Shown in pieces: positions 9,193-17,578 of a stretch of DNA of 64,000 nucleotides. The position numbers were made by a program, and so were the translations under genes. Each line of letters opens with the position of its first letter. Position 1 is the first letter of the stretch. Source of the DNA: Pseudolachnospira sp051055405 (GTDB taxonomy: Bacteria; Bacillota; Clostridia; Lachnospirales; Lachnospiraceae). The notes beneath the pieces are model-generated. The model had not been told where the DNA came from. It did not search any database and saw nothing but the letters and a program-made list of their open reading frames with translations. Location of the stretch: contig NZ_CP167068.1 of the NCBI RefSeq assembly GCF_051055405.1, positions 3,100,001 through 3,164,000 of the forward strand, given 5' to 3'.

Positions 9193-9609
9193 CTATTCTT
9201 CCACTGTCGGTTCCATCTCATCCACTACCGGCAGAACCGCATCCTTGGAGCAGACATAAACCATTTCCAGGGTCTCCTCCGAATCATTGACAAAGCCGTG
9301 AGGAACGCCTTCCGGCACAAAGATGACATGGCCTTTGCGGAAACGTCCAACTTCCTTCCCACCTTCGCCGAGAAGCACGCCTTCTCCTTTTACGATATAG
9401 TTAAACTGCTCCGCATTCTCATGGACATGGGTGGAACCGTGACCCTCGCCGGGAGCTAAATGAATGATACCGATCCGGAAAAACTCAGAACCGTGCATGT
9501 CATGGTCAACCACACGCCAAAGTTTCGTCTTCTTTCCCGGAAATGTGTATAAATAATGCTCGTCCTTTTTCATTGGATGAATGCACATCAGTCTTCTTGT
9601 CTCGTCCAT
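9193..9609 (-). CDS. Cupin-domain protein
   Basis: A 138-residue single-domain cupin, a small beta-barrel that usually holds a metal ion. Cupin motif 1 is visible as GEGHGSTHVHENAEQFNYIVKGEG, with the His-His-Glu ligands, and motif 2 as FVPEGVPHGFVN. The ATG at 9609 has AGGAGG 9 bases upstream; the longer open frame starts without one. It lies 11 bases ahead of the shikimate-dehydrogenase-like gene and just after a second cupin gene, whose end it slightly precedes. The catalytic role is unknown; isomerase, dioxygenase and sugar-acid-binding cupins all share this fold. Confidence 0.85.
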   Translation of the reverse strand: MDETRRLMCIHPMKKDEHYLYTFPGKKTKLWRVVDHDMHGSEFFRIGIIHLAPGEGHGSTHVHENAEQFNYIVKGEGVLLGEGGKEVGRFRKGHVIFVPEGVPHGFVNDSEETLEMVYVCSKDAVLPVVDEMEPTVEE

Positions 9610-9622
9610 CAAATCTTCCCTC

Positions 9623-10141
9623 CTATTTCTTATTTTTCTCCGGCGCATTTGCCGCGGAATCTTCCGGCTTATCCCCCGATACATTGGTCATGCCGTCTAC
9701 CGTCGGAAGCTGTCCGCCTGCCGAATACCACCAAATCTTATGGGAAACCGTCAGTCCAGGATCTGCATTTTCATTGCCGCCTCTGGCGCCTGCGCCTCCG
9801 TGATACGTGTTTTTCGGAATGAACTTAAAATCACCAGGGCCTGTGGTCCCGATGAACTCGCCGCCTTCTCCGATATTGGTCAGTTCCATGCCCGAAATCG
9901 TGTAGCTGCACTCCTCGCTGGTCGGATGAATATGCGGGGTGCTGACAGACATGGGAGGATTCACTGTAACGCCTGCTACAAAATACTTAGACCCCATGTC
10001 CAGATGTTTTCCGATACGGTCCGGCTTAATAATCCGGAAATTTTTTCTCAGAGTATCGGTCTCCGCGGAACCAACCCAGACTTTTTCTGAGTCCGTCCAG
10101 GGATTGATGATGATTGCCTGTTTTGCCTTTTTTTCTCCCAT
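9623..10141 (-). CDS. Cupin-domain protein, first gene of the TTT/AroE-like operon
   Basis: A 172-residue cupin. The core motif PHIHPTSEECSYTISG carries the His-x-His and Glu expected to bind metal, and FIPKNTYHGG supplies the second half of the site. It ends with a charged, low-complexity tail (SGDKPEDSAANAPEKNKK). AAGGAGG lies 11 bases upstream. It is the promoter-proximal gene of a seven-gene minus-strand series (two cupins, AroE-like, AroQ-like, tctC, tctB, tctA). The substrate is unknown. Confidence 0.82.
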   Translation of the reverse strand: MGEKKAKQAIIINPWTDSEKVWVGSAETDTLRKNFRIIKPDRIGKHLDMGSKYFVAGVTVNPPMSVSTPHIHPTSEECSYTISGMELTNIGEGGEFIGTTGPGDFKFIPKNTYHGGAGARGGNENADPGLTVSHKIWWYSAGGQLPTVDGMTNVSGDKPEDSAANAPEKNKK

Positions 10142-10498
10142 TCTTATGATGCCTCCTTATCACCTAAAAAGATACAAGCCCAATGGACACCCTTGTATGT
10201 CCACTTTGTGCATTGCCTACGCATAAATAAAACCTTGAAATTGTACATCATTTTTTGTACAATCTCTTAATTTATTCATATTTTAACATTGGCTTCTATT
10301 GATGTCCAATTACGATTCCGCATCCCGCAATCGCGAAATGCAATGATACGATCCACAGACGAAAAAAACATCGGTTATTTCTAACCGATGTTCGATCTAT
10401 TTTTTATTGCCATTAAAACAGTTCCATCTTTTTGAGCGGCAGATCAATCAGACTGCAATGAAAGATTCCATTATCATTGCGCTATTTTAAGACTTTCC
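10142..10498. other. Intergenic region with operon leader, inverted repeat and terminator
   Basis: This 357-base gap holds no convincing gene. It contains the leader of the cupin operon, a perfect 8-bp inverted repeat, ATTGTACA-N8-TGTACAAT (10240-10263), that looks like an operator, and a terminator for the LysR gene at 10367-10392. No clear -35/-10 pair was found for the cupin operon. Confidence 0.6.
10362..10392 (-). terminator. Intrinsic terminator of the LysR gene
   Basis: An 11-bp perfect stem (AACATCGGTTA / TAACCGATGTT) with a 4-base loop is followed on the minus strand by a run of T residues. It lies about 107 bases after the LysR stop codon. Confidence 0.8.
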
Positions 10499-11431
10499 CT
10501 ACTTCCCCTTATTTTCCTGATTTCCTCCGACCATGCGGTGAGGACTGTCCAAGACAAACTGGATAAAATTGTCGACCACAGGCACCTTAGCGGATTCCTC
10601 GGAAACCGCCAGGTACACATAACGGGATAAGGACGGCTCTAACTTCGCTACATGCACACCCTTGCCTCCATATTTTCCCGCGCTGTTCCTCGTGACTAAA
10701 GTAGCCACCAGACCGTTGGCTACCAGGCTGATATTGGTCAGGATATGGGTATTTTTCGTAATCCTCGTGCGAAAGAATTCCTCCCCCCGCTTGGCCGCAT
10801 CTAAAGCAGGCTGGGTGGATTGCAGGGACTTTAAAATGGATGAGTTCTCGGAAAACAGTAGTACGTGTCCCCGCAATTCCTCCAGCCGAACAGATTCTCT
10901 ACCAGCCAGCGGATGTTCTTTTCCCACCACCAAAACCACTTCATCTTGAAGCAGTTCATAGGTTCTAAGATCATCCGGAAGCAGCATATCCGAGAGGAAT
11001 GCCGCGTCTAAAACGCCATTTCGGATCATCTCTTTCAGCTGACTGCTGTCCCCTTCCTGAATGCTCAACTCCACATCCGGGAATTTTTTTTGATAGGCAG
11101 AAACCAGATCCGTCAGCATATAAAGAGCGCTGCACTGGGCCAGGCCGATGGAGATACTCCCCTCGCTGCTATTTTGAAAAACGCGGAACGATTTCTTCAT
11201 TCGCTCTTCTAACGCCAGCATCTGTCTGGCATATTCTAGAAAAATCTCTCCCTCTTTTGTGACCGCTACGCCTTTTTGGGTGCGGCTGAAAATCCGAATG
11301 CCCAGTTCCGACTCTAATTTTCCGATCTGAACCGAAATGACTGACTGGGACACATAGCATTGTTCCGCCGCCCTGGTAAAATTCTTATATTTCGCCGCTT
11401 CCAGGCAATACCTCATTTGTAAAAAGTCCAT
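10499..11431 (-). CDS. LysR-family transcriptional regulator
   Basis: A 310-residue LysR protein. The N-terminal helix-turn-helix is typical (FLQMRYCLEAAKYKNFTRAAE, then VSQSVISVQIGKLESELGIRIFSRT), followed by a two-lobed effector domain. The ATG at 11431 is chosen because AAAGGAG lies 9 bases upstream and it puts the HTH at the usual position; the longer open frame adds a non-homologous hydrophobic stretch. It follows a carboxylesterase gene by 59 bases on the same strand, so the two may be cotranscribed, and it precedes the cupin/TTT operon, which it may control. Confidence 0.92.
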   Translation of the reverse strand: MDFLQMRYCLEAAKYKNFTRAAEQCYVSQSVISVQIGKLESELGIRIFSRTQKGVAVTKEGEIFLEYARQMLALEERMKKSFRVFQNSSEGSISIGLAQCSALYMLTDLVSAYQKKFPDVELSIQEGDSSQLKEMIRNGVLDAAFLSDMLLPDDLRTYELLQDEVVLVVGKEHPLAGRESVRLEELRGHVLLFSENSSILKSLQSTQPALDAAKRGEEFFRTRITKNTHILTNISLVANGLVATLVTRNSAGKYGGKGVHVAKLEPSLSRYVYLAVSEESAKVPVVDNFIQFVLDSPHRMVGGNQENKGK

Positions 11432-11490
11432 GTTCCGGCGCTCCTTTCTCCGATTCCATAAAAAGCATACCACAAAAAGGAGCAAAGCGG

Positions 11491-12999
11491 CTACCTTTTT
11501 TCCCGATAATACTCCAATAAAAAGTCAATCATTTCATTTCGTTCCGGCTCTCTCATGCCTCCCCCATGGGAAAAGCCCATCACCTGCGGAGTTTCTCTGG
11601 TATAGGCCTTCCACTCCTGCCCATTTTCCCCGCCAGGACAACCATTCTTAATAAAATTCCCCCAGTAAGAATTGGCCCGGATCGAAATATCGTAATCTTC
11701 CCCTGTATAGGGCCGCCAGCTGCGCTCTAAAATTTTAAACACGTACATATGCTCCGCCGAATGGAAGGAGCCAATCTCGCTCTTTGCCGGAACCTGATCA
11801 AAAACATAGCCGTAAGCCGGCCTTCTTCCCAAGGCCAGCTGCGCCTCACAGAAAGCAATCACAGCGGCTCTCTTATAGTTTGCCCGGCACCGGCGCAAAA
11901 ATTCTTTCGCGTCCTCCTCCGTCCGGACTTGAAGGCGTTCTGCCATCCCTCTTGCCTTAGGACCAAAGGAATCTTCCATCTCTTTCTGAAACTCTTCTGT
12001 CAGCGGATGCTTGCACTCCGGGTCCGCCGGCGTTTCGTCCTTCGTACAGCCAATCATATAATCAATATCGTGATGCCCACCGGAAAGTTGGATTTGATGC
12101 GGCAAATCCCTCAACACATATCCGTCGATACAGGGCTTAAACCGCATCTTTCCCTTCGTCTCCCGGAAAAAAGAAATCAGAAGAGAATTCATCGTTTCCG
12201 CAGGGAGCGCTCTGGCCTCTTCTAAAGATCGAAGCTTGGCATAGGAAAAGAAAGCCTCCCCAAAGGCTTCCGCCGTCTTTAGCGGCAGCGGCCACACCTT
12301 TGGATTGTCGCCCAGCCCGCCTCCGCTTTGAAGAACCGCACGGCGGATGTCCCCTCTCGTCATCTCGCTGCACGTAAGAATCTGACAGGCAGTTCCTCCC
12401 GCCGATTGGCCGAATACTGTAATCATCTCCGGATCTCCGCCAAAGGCGTCGATATTCCGTCTTACCCATTTCAGCGCCGCAATGATATCCAGCATTCCAT
12501 AATTTCCCGCTCCCACCGGGTCTTCCTCGGTCAGCGCCGGATGCTGCATAAATCCAAATCCATTGCTCCGGTAGTTAGCGGATACATATACGATTCCCTG
12601 CTTTGCCAACGCTTCCCCATCGTACTGCTGGCCGTGGGCATATCCGCGTATAAAACCGCCGCCAAATACCCAAAAGGCCACCGGCAATTTTTCTCCCGGC
12701 TCCTTGGCAGGCGTCCATATATTTAGATACAGACAATCCTCACCCATGGGCAGCCGGACCGGATAAAACTCTTTCCGATGAAAATTCCCATCCGGCAAAT
12801 AATCTTGCATCGGCGCATTTCCAAATAGCTTTGCCGGGCGGACGCCCTCCCAATCCTCTGCCGGCTGGGGCGCCCGAAAGCGGAGATCTCCCACTGGCGG
12901 AGCCGCGAATGGAATCCCTTTAAAAATACTGATCTGCTGGCATCCGGCCATCACGCCTTCCACCCATCCATTTTCTGTCTTTGCCTGTAACATGGCCAT
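11491..12999 (-). CDS. Type-B carboxylesterase
   Basis: A 502-residue cytoplasmic alpha/beta hydrolase of the cholinesterase/type-B family. Seen are FKGIPFAAPPVGDLRFR near residues 26-42, GEDCLYLNIWTP near 86-97, the oxyanion segment FGGGF near 112-116 (usual HGGGF), and the nucleophile elbow GQSAGG with Ser at about 199. HSAEH near the C-terminus supplies the probable catalytic His. No signal peptide is present, so it acts on imported esters. It is clearly a paralogue of the esterase at 18585-20111; the two flank the peptide-type ABC transporter. AGGAGG precedes the start. Confidence 0.92.
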   Translation of the reverse strand: MAMLQAKTENGWVEGVMAGCQQISIFKGIPFAAPPVGDLRFRAPQPAEDWEGVRPAKLFGNAPMQDYLPDGNFHRKEFYPVRLPMGEDCLYLNIWTPAKEPGEKLPVAFWVFGGGFIRGYAHGQQYDGEALAKQGIVYVSANYRSNGFGFMQHPALTEEDPVGAGNYGMLDIIAALKWVRRNIDAFGGDPEMITVFGQSAGGTACQILTCSEMTRGDIRRAVLQSGGGLGDNPKVWPLPLKTAEAFGEAFFSYAKLRSLEEARALPAETMNSLLISFFRETKGKMRFKPCIDGYVLRDLPHQIQLSGGHHDIDYMIGCTKDETPADPECKHPLTEEFQKEMEDSFGPKARGMAERLQVRTEEDAKEFLRRCRANYKRAAVIAFCEAQLALGRRPAYGYVFDQVPAKSEIGSFHSAEHMYVFKILERSWRPYTGEDYDISIRANSYWGNFIKNGCPGGENGQEWKAYTRETPQVMGFSHGGGMREPERNEMIDFLLEYYREKR

Positions 13000-13060
13000 T
13001 TTTATTCCCTCCTATCTTCCTAATTTGCAGTTGCTTTCTACTAACAAAACCACGTTATTC

Positions 13061-13123
13061 TCAAAAAGAGAAAGGCTGCTGCAAAACCATGAATCCGCAA
13101 GATTCAAGGCTGGCAGCAGCCTT
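13061..13123 (-). terminator. Intrinsic terminator after the ABC transporter operon
   Basis: An 11-bp perfect stem (AAGGCTGCTGC 13072-13082 with its complement at 13113-13123) contains an inner TGAATC/GATTCA stem. On the minus strand it is followed by TCTCTTTTT. It separates the substrate-binding protein gene from the downstream esterase gene. Confidence 0.8.
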
Positions 13124-13135
13124 AGACTTTAGCTC

Positions 13136-14731
13136 TTATTCAAAATAACACCAGTTAAAGATCGGACGGTTTCCAGATTTTACAAATCCTTTCAGATTTG
13201 ACTGATACAGATACACATCCGCCAGATTCCGCAGAGGAAGCACAAAGGCGTTTTCCATATAGATTTCCTGAAGCTCCCCGTAAGCGGCTTCCCGCTCGGC
13301 GTCGTCCATCAGCGTGACCGCAGCTTCCAGTTTTTCCGAATAATCCCATGCTTCCTGAATGTCATAGGTCTTCGCAATGTTTGCCTGGCCTTCATGGCTA
13401 TTGTTTGGATGGGTCTGAATCATCAACCCAGCTCCCGGATCTCCCTCGATTCCGTACTGACGGATCGAAATATTCCAGTCCAGAGAATTGCGGAGGATAT
13501 CCAGCGCTGTAGTCTGGTCGTATTGCTGGATTTCCACTGTCACGCCAACAGCCAGAAACATATTGGACAGCTGCTCCGCCACGGAACTAGTCGTACTGTC
13601 GATGACCGCTTTCAGCGTAAAACCGTCCCCATATCCCGCTTCTGCCAGAAGTTCTTTTGCCTTTTCTGGATTGTACTCATAAAGCGGCGTCTCATCCAGC
13701 TTCTTGCTGTGTCCCCAGGTTCCTCCCGGAACCATGGAGGTCGCTACGGTTCCTTGACCTTCGTAAGCGCCTTTGATGATGGCCTCTTTATCTACCGCGT
13801 AGTTCAGAGCCTGACGCACCAGTTTGTTGTTTAAGGGCTCCGACGCACAGTTAAAGTTAATCGCATTGTACCGCAAAGCCGGCGACTCATAGATCGCGAT
13901 CTTGCCCTCCGGATCTTCCTTGGCCTTATTGATATCGCTGGCCAGACAAGAAAGGGCAAAATCAATTCCATCCGTATCCAGCTCAATCATCGCTACGGAT
14001 TTTTCCGGGATAAACCGGAAGATAATACGGGATAGTTTTACCGGAGTTCCCCAATATTCGTCAAACTTTTCCACGGTAACGCTGTCGCCGGAAACGTATT
14101 CTTTTAACACATAGGGTCCAGTCCCGATCATTTCCGTCGATACCCGGTCTCCAGTTTCTTCCATATAGTCTTTGTTGAAAATGTACAGTCGGGTTAGGCC
14201 ATCCGCCGCATACGCCACCTGCTTTAAGAGAGGAACGCGGAGCGTAACCTCATCGATGGCCTCAATATGATCGAAATCCAGATAGTTAACGGCGTTGCCT
14301 TGAGATGAATTCTTTAGCACCTGGAAAGAATAAAGAACGTCCTCCATATCCATCACATCGCCGTTATGGAATTTTACGCCCTCACGGATTTTAATCCGCA
14401 TTTCCATTCCATCTTCGGAATATTCCAGGCTCTCCGCCAGCTTTGGCTCTGATACGCCTTCTTCATTATAAAAGAAGAAGGTCTCAAGAAACGTATCCTG
14501 AACATACCCCTCCGCTGTTCCCGTTGCATCGTAGGGCTGCATGGAGCCAGGATCGGTACTGCGGGATATGATCAGAGTATCCTTGGAGCTTTCGCCTCCG
14601 GTCTCTCCCGCCACGCTTCCCTTTTCCGCAGCGCCTCCCGTCCCCGCGGTCTCCTTCGCGTCTCCTCCACAACCGGAAACAAGCATCACCGCCGACAAAA
14701 AAACTGCCGCTAACCTAAGACTTTTTTTCAT
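13136..14731 (-). CDS. Peptide-type ABC transporter substrate-binding lipoprotein (SBP family 5)
   Basis: A 531-residue extracytoplasmic receptor of the DppA/OppA family. The N-terminus is a lipoprotein signal with lipobox VSGC, followed by a Gly/Ser/Thr linker. The family opening is visible as GTAEGYVQDTFLETFF, SLEYSEDGMEMRIKIREGVKFHNGDVMDMEDVLYSF, a strong SBP_bac_5 signature. GGAGG precedes the ATG. It is the last gene of the transporter operon and lies 13 bases after the second ATPase gene. The family also binds glycosides, opines and nickel, so the ligand is uncertain. Confidence 0.93.
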   Translation of the reverse strand: MKKSLRLAAVFLSAVMLVSGCGGDAKETAGTGGAAEKGSVAGETGGESSKDTLIISRSTDPGSMQPYDATGTAEGYVQDTFLETFFFYNEEGVSEPKLAESLEYSEDGMEMRIKIREGVKFHNGDVMDMEDVLYSFQVLKNSSQGNAVNYLDFDHIEAIDEVTLRVPLLKQVAYAADGLTRLYIFNKDYMEETGDRVSTEMIGTGPYVLKEYVSGDSVTVEKFDEYWGTPVKLSRIIFRFIPEKSVAMIELDTDGIDFALSCLASDINKAKEDPEGKIAIYESPALRYNAINFNCASEPLNNKLVRQALNYAVDKEAIIKGAYEGQGTVATSMVPGGTWGHSKKLDETPLYEYNPEKAKELLAEAGYGDGFTLKAVIDSTTSSVAEQLSNMFLAVGVTVEIQQYDQTTALDILRNSLDWNISIRQYGIEGDPGAGLMIQTHPNNSHEGQANIAKTYDIQEAWDYSEKLEAAVTLMDDAEREAAYGELQEIYMENAFVLPLRNLADVYLYQSNLKGFVKSGNRPIFNWCYFE

Positions 14732-14744
14732 ACTTTACCTCCTT

Positions 14745-15707
14745 TTATATGTTTTGATTGATTTCACGTACAAAATGACAAGCTACCTGATGGGAATCCC
14801 GCACCTCCTGAAGCTTTGGTTCCTCTTGATGGCAAATATCCTTCGCATAGATACAGCGGGCCGCAAAGCGGCATCCTGGCTTCGGATTGATCGGCGAAGT
14901 CAATTCCCCTTTCAAAAGAATCCTTTCCTTTTTATGATGTACATCCGCCACTGGAACCGCGGAAAGCAGCGCTTTTGTATAAGGGTGCATCGGAAAATCA
15001 AACAATTCTTTTGACGGACAGTGTTCCACCACCTGGCCGAGATACATCACCAAAATGGAATCCGAAATATACCGCACAACCGACAGATCATGAGTAATAA
15101 AGATATAGGTCAAGCCCAGCTGCTCCTGCAGATCCAGCATCAAGTTTAAGATCTGAGCCTGAATGGATACGTCCAAGGCAGAGACCGGCTCGTCGCACAC
15201 GATAAACTGCGGGTTCAGGGCTAACGCCCGCGCAATCCCGATTCTCTGTCGGCGTCCGCCGTCCAGCTCATGAGGATAGCTGTTATAGAGACGCCTGGCC
15301 AATCCAACGGTATCCATCAATTCATAAACCCGTTCGTCAATCTTGCTTTTTTCCTGCTCCTTATCGATCTGCATAGGCTCCGCGATAATCTGGGCAATGG
15401 TCATCCGCGGGTCCAGAGAGGCGTACGGGTCTTGAAAAATAATCTGCATTTCTTTTCGAAGTGCAATCAATTCCTTTTTCGATACCCGCGTAATATCCCG
15501 TCCTTTATACCGGATCATTCCGTCGGTATTTTCAAGCAGGTGAAGTACAACTCTTCCCAAGGTGGATTTCCCACATCCGGATTCTCCTACTACGCCCAAT
15601 GTTTTTCCTTGTTCCAGGGAAAAACTTACGCCGTCCACTGCATGGAGCATCCCTTTTTTTGTCGGAAAATACTTTTTTAAATCACGCACTTCCAATAATG
15701 GCGCCAT
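14745..15707 (-). CDS. Peptide-type ABC transporter ATPase, OppF/DppF-like
   Basis: A 320-residue ATPase. Walker A is GESGCGKST at about residues 41-49, and Walker B leads to CDEPVSALD. The ABC signature, normally SGGQ-like, reads LDGGRRQR near 148-155, a Ser-to-Asp and Gln-to-Arg change. A C-terminal Cys-rich segment (GCRFAARCIYAKDIC) is typical of peptide-transporter ATPases. The start overlaps the stop of the partner ATPase by one base (TAATG), indicating coupled translation. Confidence 0.93.
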   Translation of the reverse strand: MAPLLEVRDLKKYFPTKKGMLHAVDGVSFSLEQGKTLGVVGESGCGKSTLGRVVLHLLENTDGMIRYKGRDITRVSKKELIALRKEMQIIFQDPYASLDPRMTIAQIIAEPMQIDKEQEKSKIDERVYELMDTVGLARRLYNSYPHELDGGRRQRIGIARALALNPQFIVCDEPVSALDVSIQAQILNLMLDLQEQLGLTYIFITHDLSVVRYISDSILVMYLGQVVEHCPSKELFDFPMHPYTKALLSAVPVADVHHKKERILLKGELTSPINPKPGCRFAARCIYAKDICHQEEPKLQEVRDSHQVACHFVREINQNI

Positions 15708-16696
15708 TATTTTCCCTCCCTTCCTGCCTTATCGAAAAGAAAACACCGAACCTGATGGTTTTCTCCTATAGAAATCAACGGCGGTTCTTCCGTCTTGCAA
15801 CGCTCCATGCACCGGTTACAGCGCGGCGCAAACTTGCAGCCTGGCGGTAAATTCGCTGGGTCTGGCATCAAGCCGGCGATGGGTGTCAAACGTTTGGCGT
15901 CCCCCGCTACTCCGGGCAGCGAGCCAAACAGACCGATCGTATAAGGATGGCCGGTATGATCGTAAATCTCCTCGGCCTTTCCCATCTCTACCACCTGGCC
16001 AGCATAGATGATGGCAACTTGTTCGCACATCTCCGCAACCACGCCCAAATCATGAGTGATCAGCAGCATGGAAGTATGAATCTTTTCCTTCAACTCATTC
16101 ATTAAATCCAGTACCTGCGCCTGAATCGTCACGTCCAGAGCCGTGGTCGGCTCATCTGCAATCAAAAGCTCCGGAGAACACGCCAAGGCGATGGCAATCA
16201 CAATCCTCTGCTTCATTCCTCCGGAAAACTGGTGGGGGTATTCTCCGTACCGTTCCGCTGGAATACCAACCATTTCCAGAGTATCGCAGGCTTTTTGAAC
16301 CGCCTGGGCCCTCGACAGCTTTTTGTTGTGCAGCCGCACCACTTCCGTGATCTGCTCTCCCACGGTATCAATGGGATTTAGAGCCGTCATCGGGTCCTGG
16401 AAAATCATCGATACCTTTTGTCCGCGGATTTTGCGCATAGCCGCGTCGCTTACCTTTAAGATGTCTTCTCCGTCCAGCAAAATCTCTCCGGATGTAATCT
16501 CTCCCGGCGGATCCGGAACCAGACGCATGATTCCCAATGCAATCGTCGTCTTCCCCGCCCCGGTCTCGCCTACCAGTCCTAGGGTTTCGCCTCTTTTTAG
16601 CTGCAGGTCCACGCCGTTGACCGCGCGGCAGACGCCGTCTTCCGTTTTGTACTGTATCGTCAAATGTTTTAACTCTAAAATGTTGTCCTGTTTCAT
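15707..16696 (-). CDS. Peptide-type ABC transporter ATPase, OppD/DppD-like
   Basis: A 329-residue ATPase with Walker A GETGAGKTT, a normal signature FSGGMKQR, Walker B LLIADEPTTALD and the C-terminal oligopeptide-transporter extension with CKFAPRCNRCMERC. It pairs with the OppF-like subunit encoded next and powers the DppBC pore. Its conventional signature contrasts with the altered one in its partner, as in asymmetric ABC ATPases. It lies 12 bases after the dppC-like gene. Confidence 0.95.
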   Translation of the reverse strand: MKQDNILELKHLTIQYKTEDGVCRAVNGVDLQLKRGETLGLVGETGAGKTTIALGIMRLVPDPPGEITSGEILLDGEDILKVSDAAMRKIRGQKVSMIFQDPMTALNPIDTVGEQITEVVRLHNKKLSRAQAVQKACDTLEMVGIPAERYGEYPHQFSGGMKQRIVIAIALACSPELLIADEPTTALDVTIQAQVLDLMNELKEKIHTSMLLITHDLGVVAEMCEQVAIIYAGQVVEMGKAEEIYDHTGHPYTIGLFGSLPGVAGDAKRLTPIAGLMPDPANLPPGCKFAPRCNRCMERCKTEEPPLISIGENHQVRCFLFDKAGREGK

Positions 16697-16708
16697 CCTG
16701 TCATCCCC

Positions 16709-17578
16709 CTAATTTTTCAGTCTGGGATCCAAGGCGTCTCTTAAACCGTCACCCAGCACATTCAGAGAAAACACCGTCAACATAATCGCAATTCCAGGGA
16801 ACGTTACAATATGCCAGTATTCCCGGATATATTGCCGCCCTGCCGAAAGCATCGCGCCCCATTCCGGAGAGGGCGGCTGAACGCCCATTCCCAGAAAGCT
16901 CAGGCTTGACGCCGCCATAACGGCATTGGCAATGTAGAGGGTAGATTGGACGATGATCGGCGCTAGAACATTGGGAAGGACGTGGCGGAAAATGATGCGT
17001 CCATCGCTGGCATTTACCGCCGTGGCCGCTTCTATGTATTCTTGATTCCGAATCGCCAGAATCGGGCCTCTGACTACACGGGCAAAACGAGGAATCGTGG
17101 AAATTCCAACGGCAACCATACAGTTGACCAATCCCGGCCCTAAAGCCGCCGCGATGGCGATAGCCAGCAGGATATTCGGCATTGCCATCAAGACGTCCAA
17201 AATCCTCATGATGACGTCGTCGATTTTCCCTCCATAGTAACCGGCTACGGCCCCCAGGAAAATACCGACCACAGAAGCCAGGGAAACCGAGATCAAGCCC
17301 ATGGTCAGGGAAATCCGGCCTCCGTACAAGATTCGGCTGAACACATCTCTTCCCAGGTTATCCGTTCCAAATAAATGGCTCAAGGAAGGTCCTAAAAACG
17401 CTCGGCTTACATCCTGATCATCAAAGCCGTAGGGCGCGATAATCGGCGCCAAGGCCGCTGACAAAATTAAGATAATAATCAAAACCAGACCCAACATGGC
17501 CATCCGATTCCGTTTTAAACGTTTCCAGATATCGGACCAGTTGCTCTTCTTTTTATCCGCTTTTTTGTTTTTACTCAC
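16709..17578 (-). CDS. Peptide-type ABC transporter permease, DppC-like
   Basis: A 289-residue membrane protein with a Lys-rich N-terminal tail, an N-terminal membrane anchor of the OppC_N type and the inner-membrane permease domain. LFGTDNLGRDVFSRILYGGRISL is the family signature following the first periplasmic segment, and the EAAxxxNASDGRIIFRHVLPN loop contacts the ATPase. It overlaps the dppB-like gene by 8 bases. Confidence 0.95.
   Translation of the reverse strand: MSKNKKADKKKSNWSDIWKRLKRNRMAMLGLVLIIILILSAALAPIIAPYGFDDQDVSRAFLGPSLSHLFGTDNLGRDVFSRILYGGRISLTMGLISVSLASVVGIFLGAVAGYYGGKIDDVIMRILDVLMAMPNILLAIAIAAALGPGLVNCMVAVGISTIPRFARVVRGPILAIRNQEYIEAATAVNASDGRIIFRHVLPNVLAPIIVQSTLYIANAVMAASSLSFLGMGVQPPSPEWGAMLSAGRQYIREYWHIVTFPGIAIMLTVFSLNVLGDGLRDALDPRLKN

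Noticed and set aside
13160..13700. Shared operon between the second carboxylesterase and the ABC transporter
   Set aside because: A strong terminator at 13061-13123 separates them, so only partial read-through is possible.
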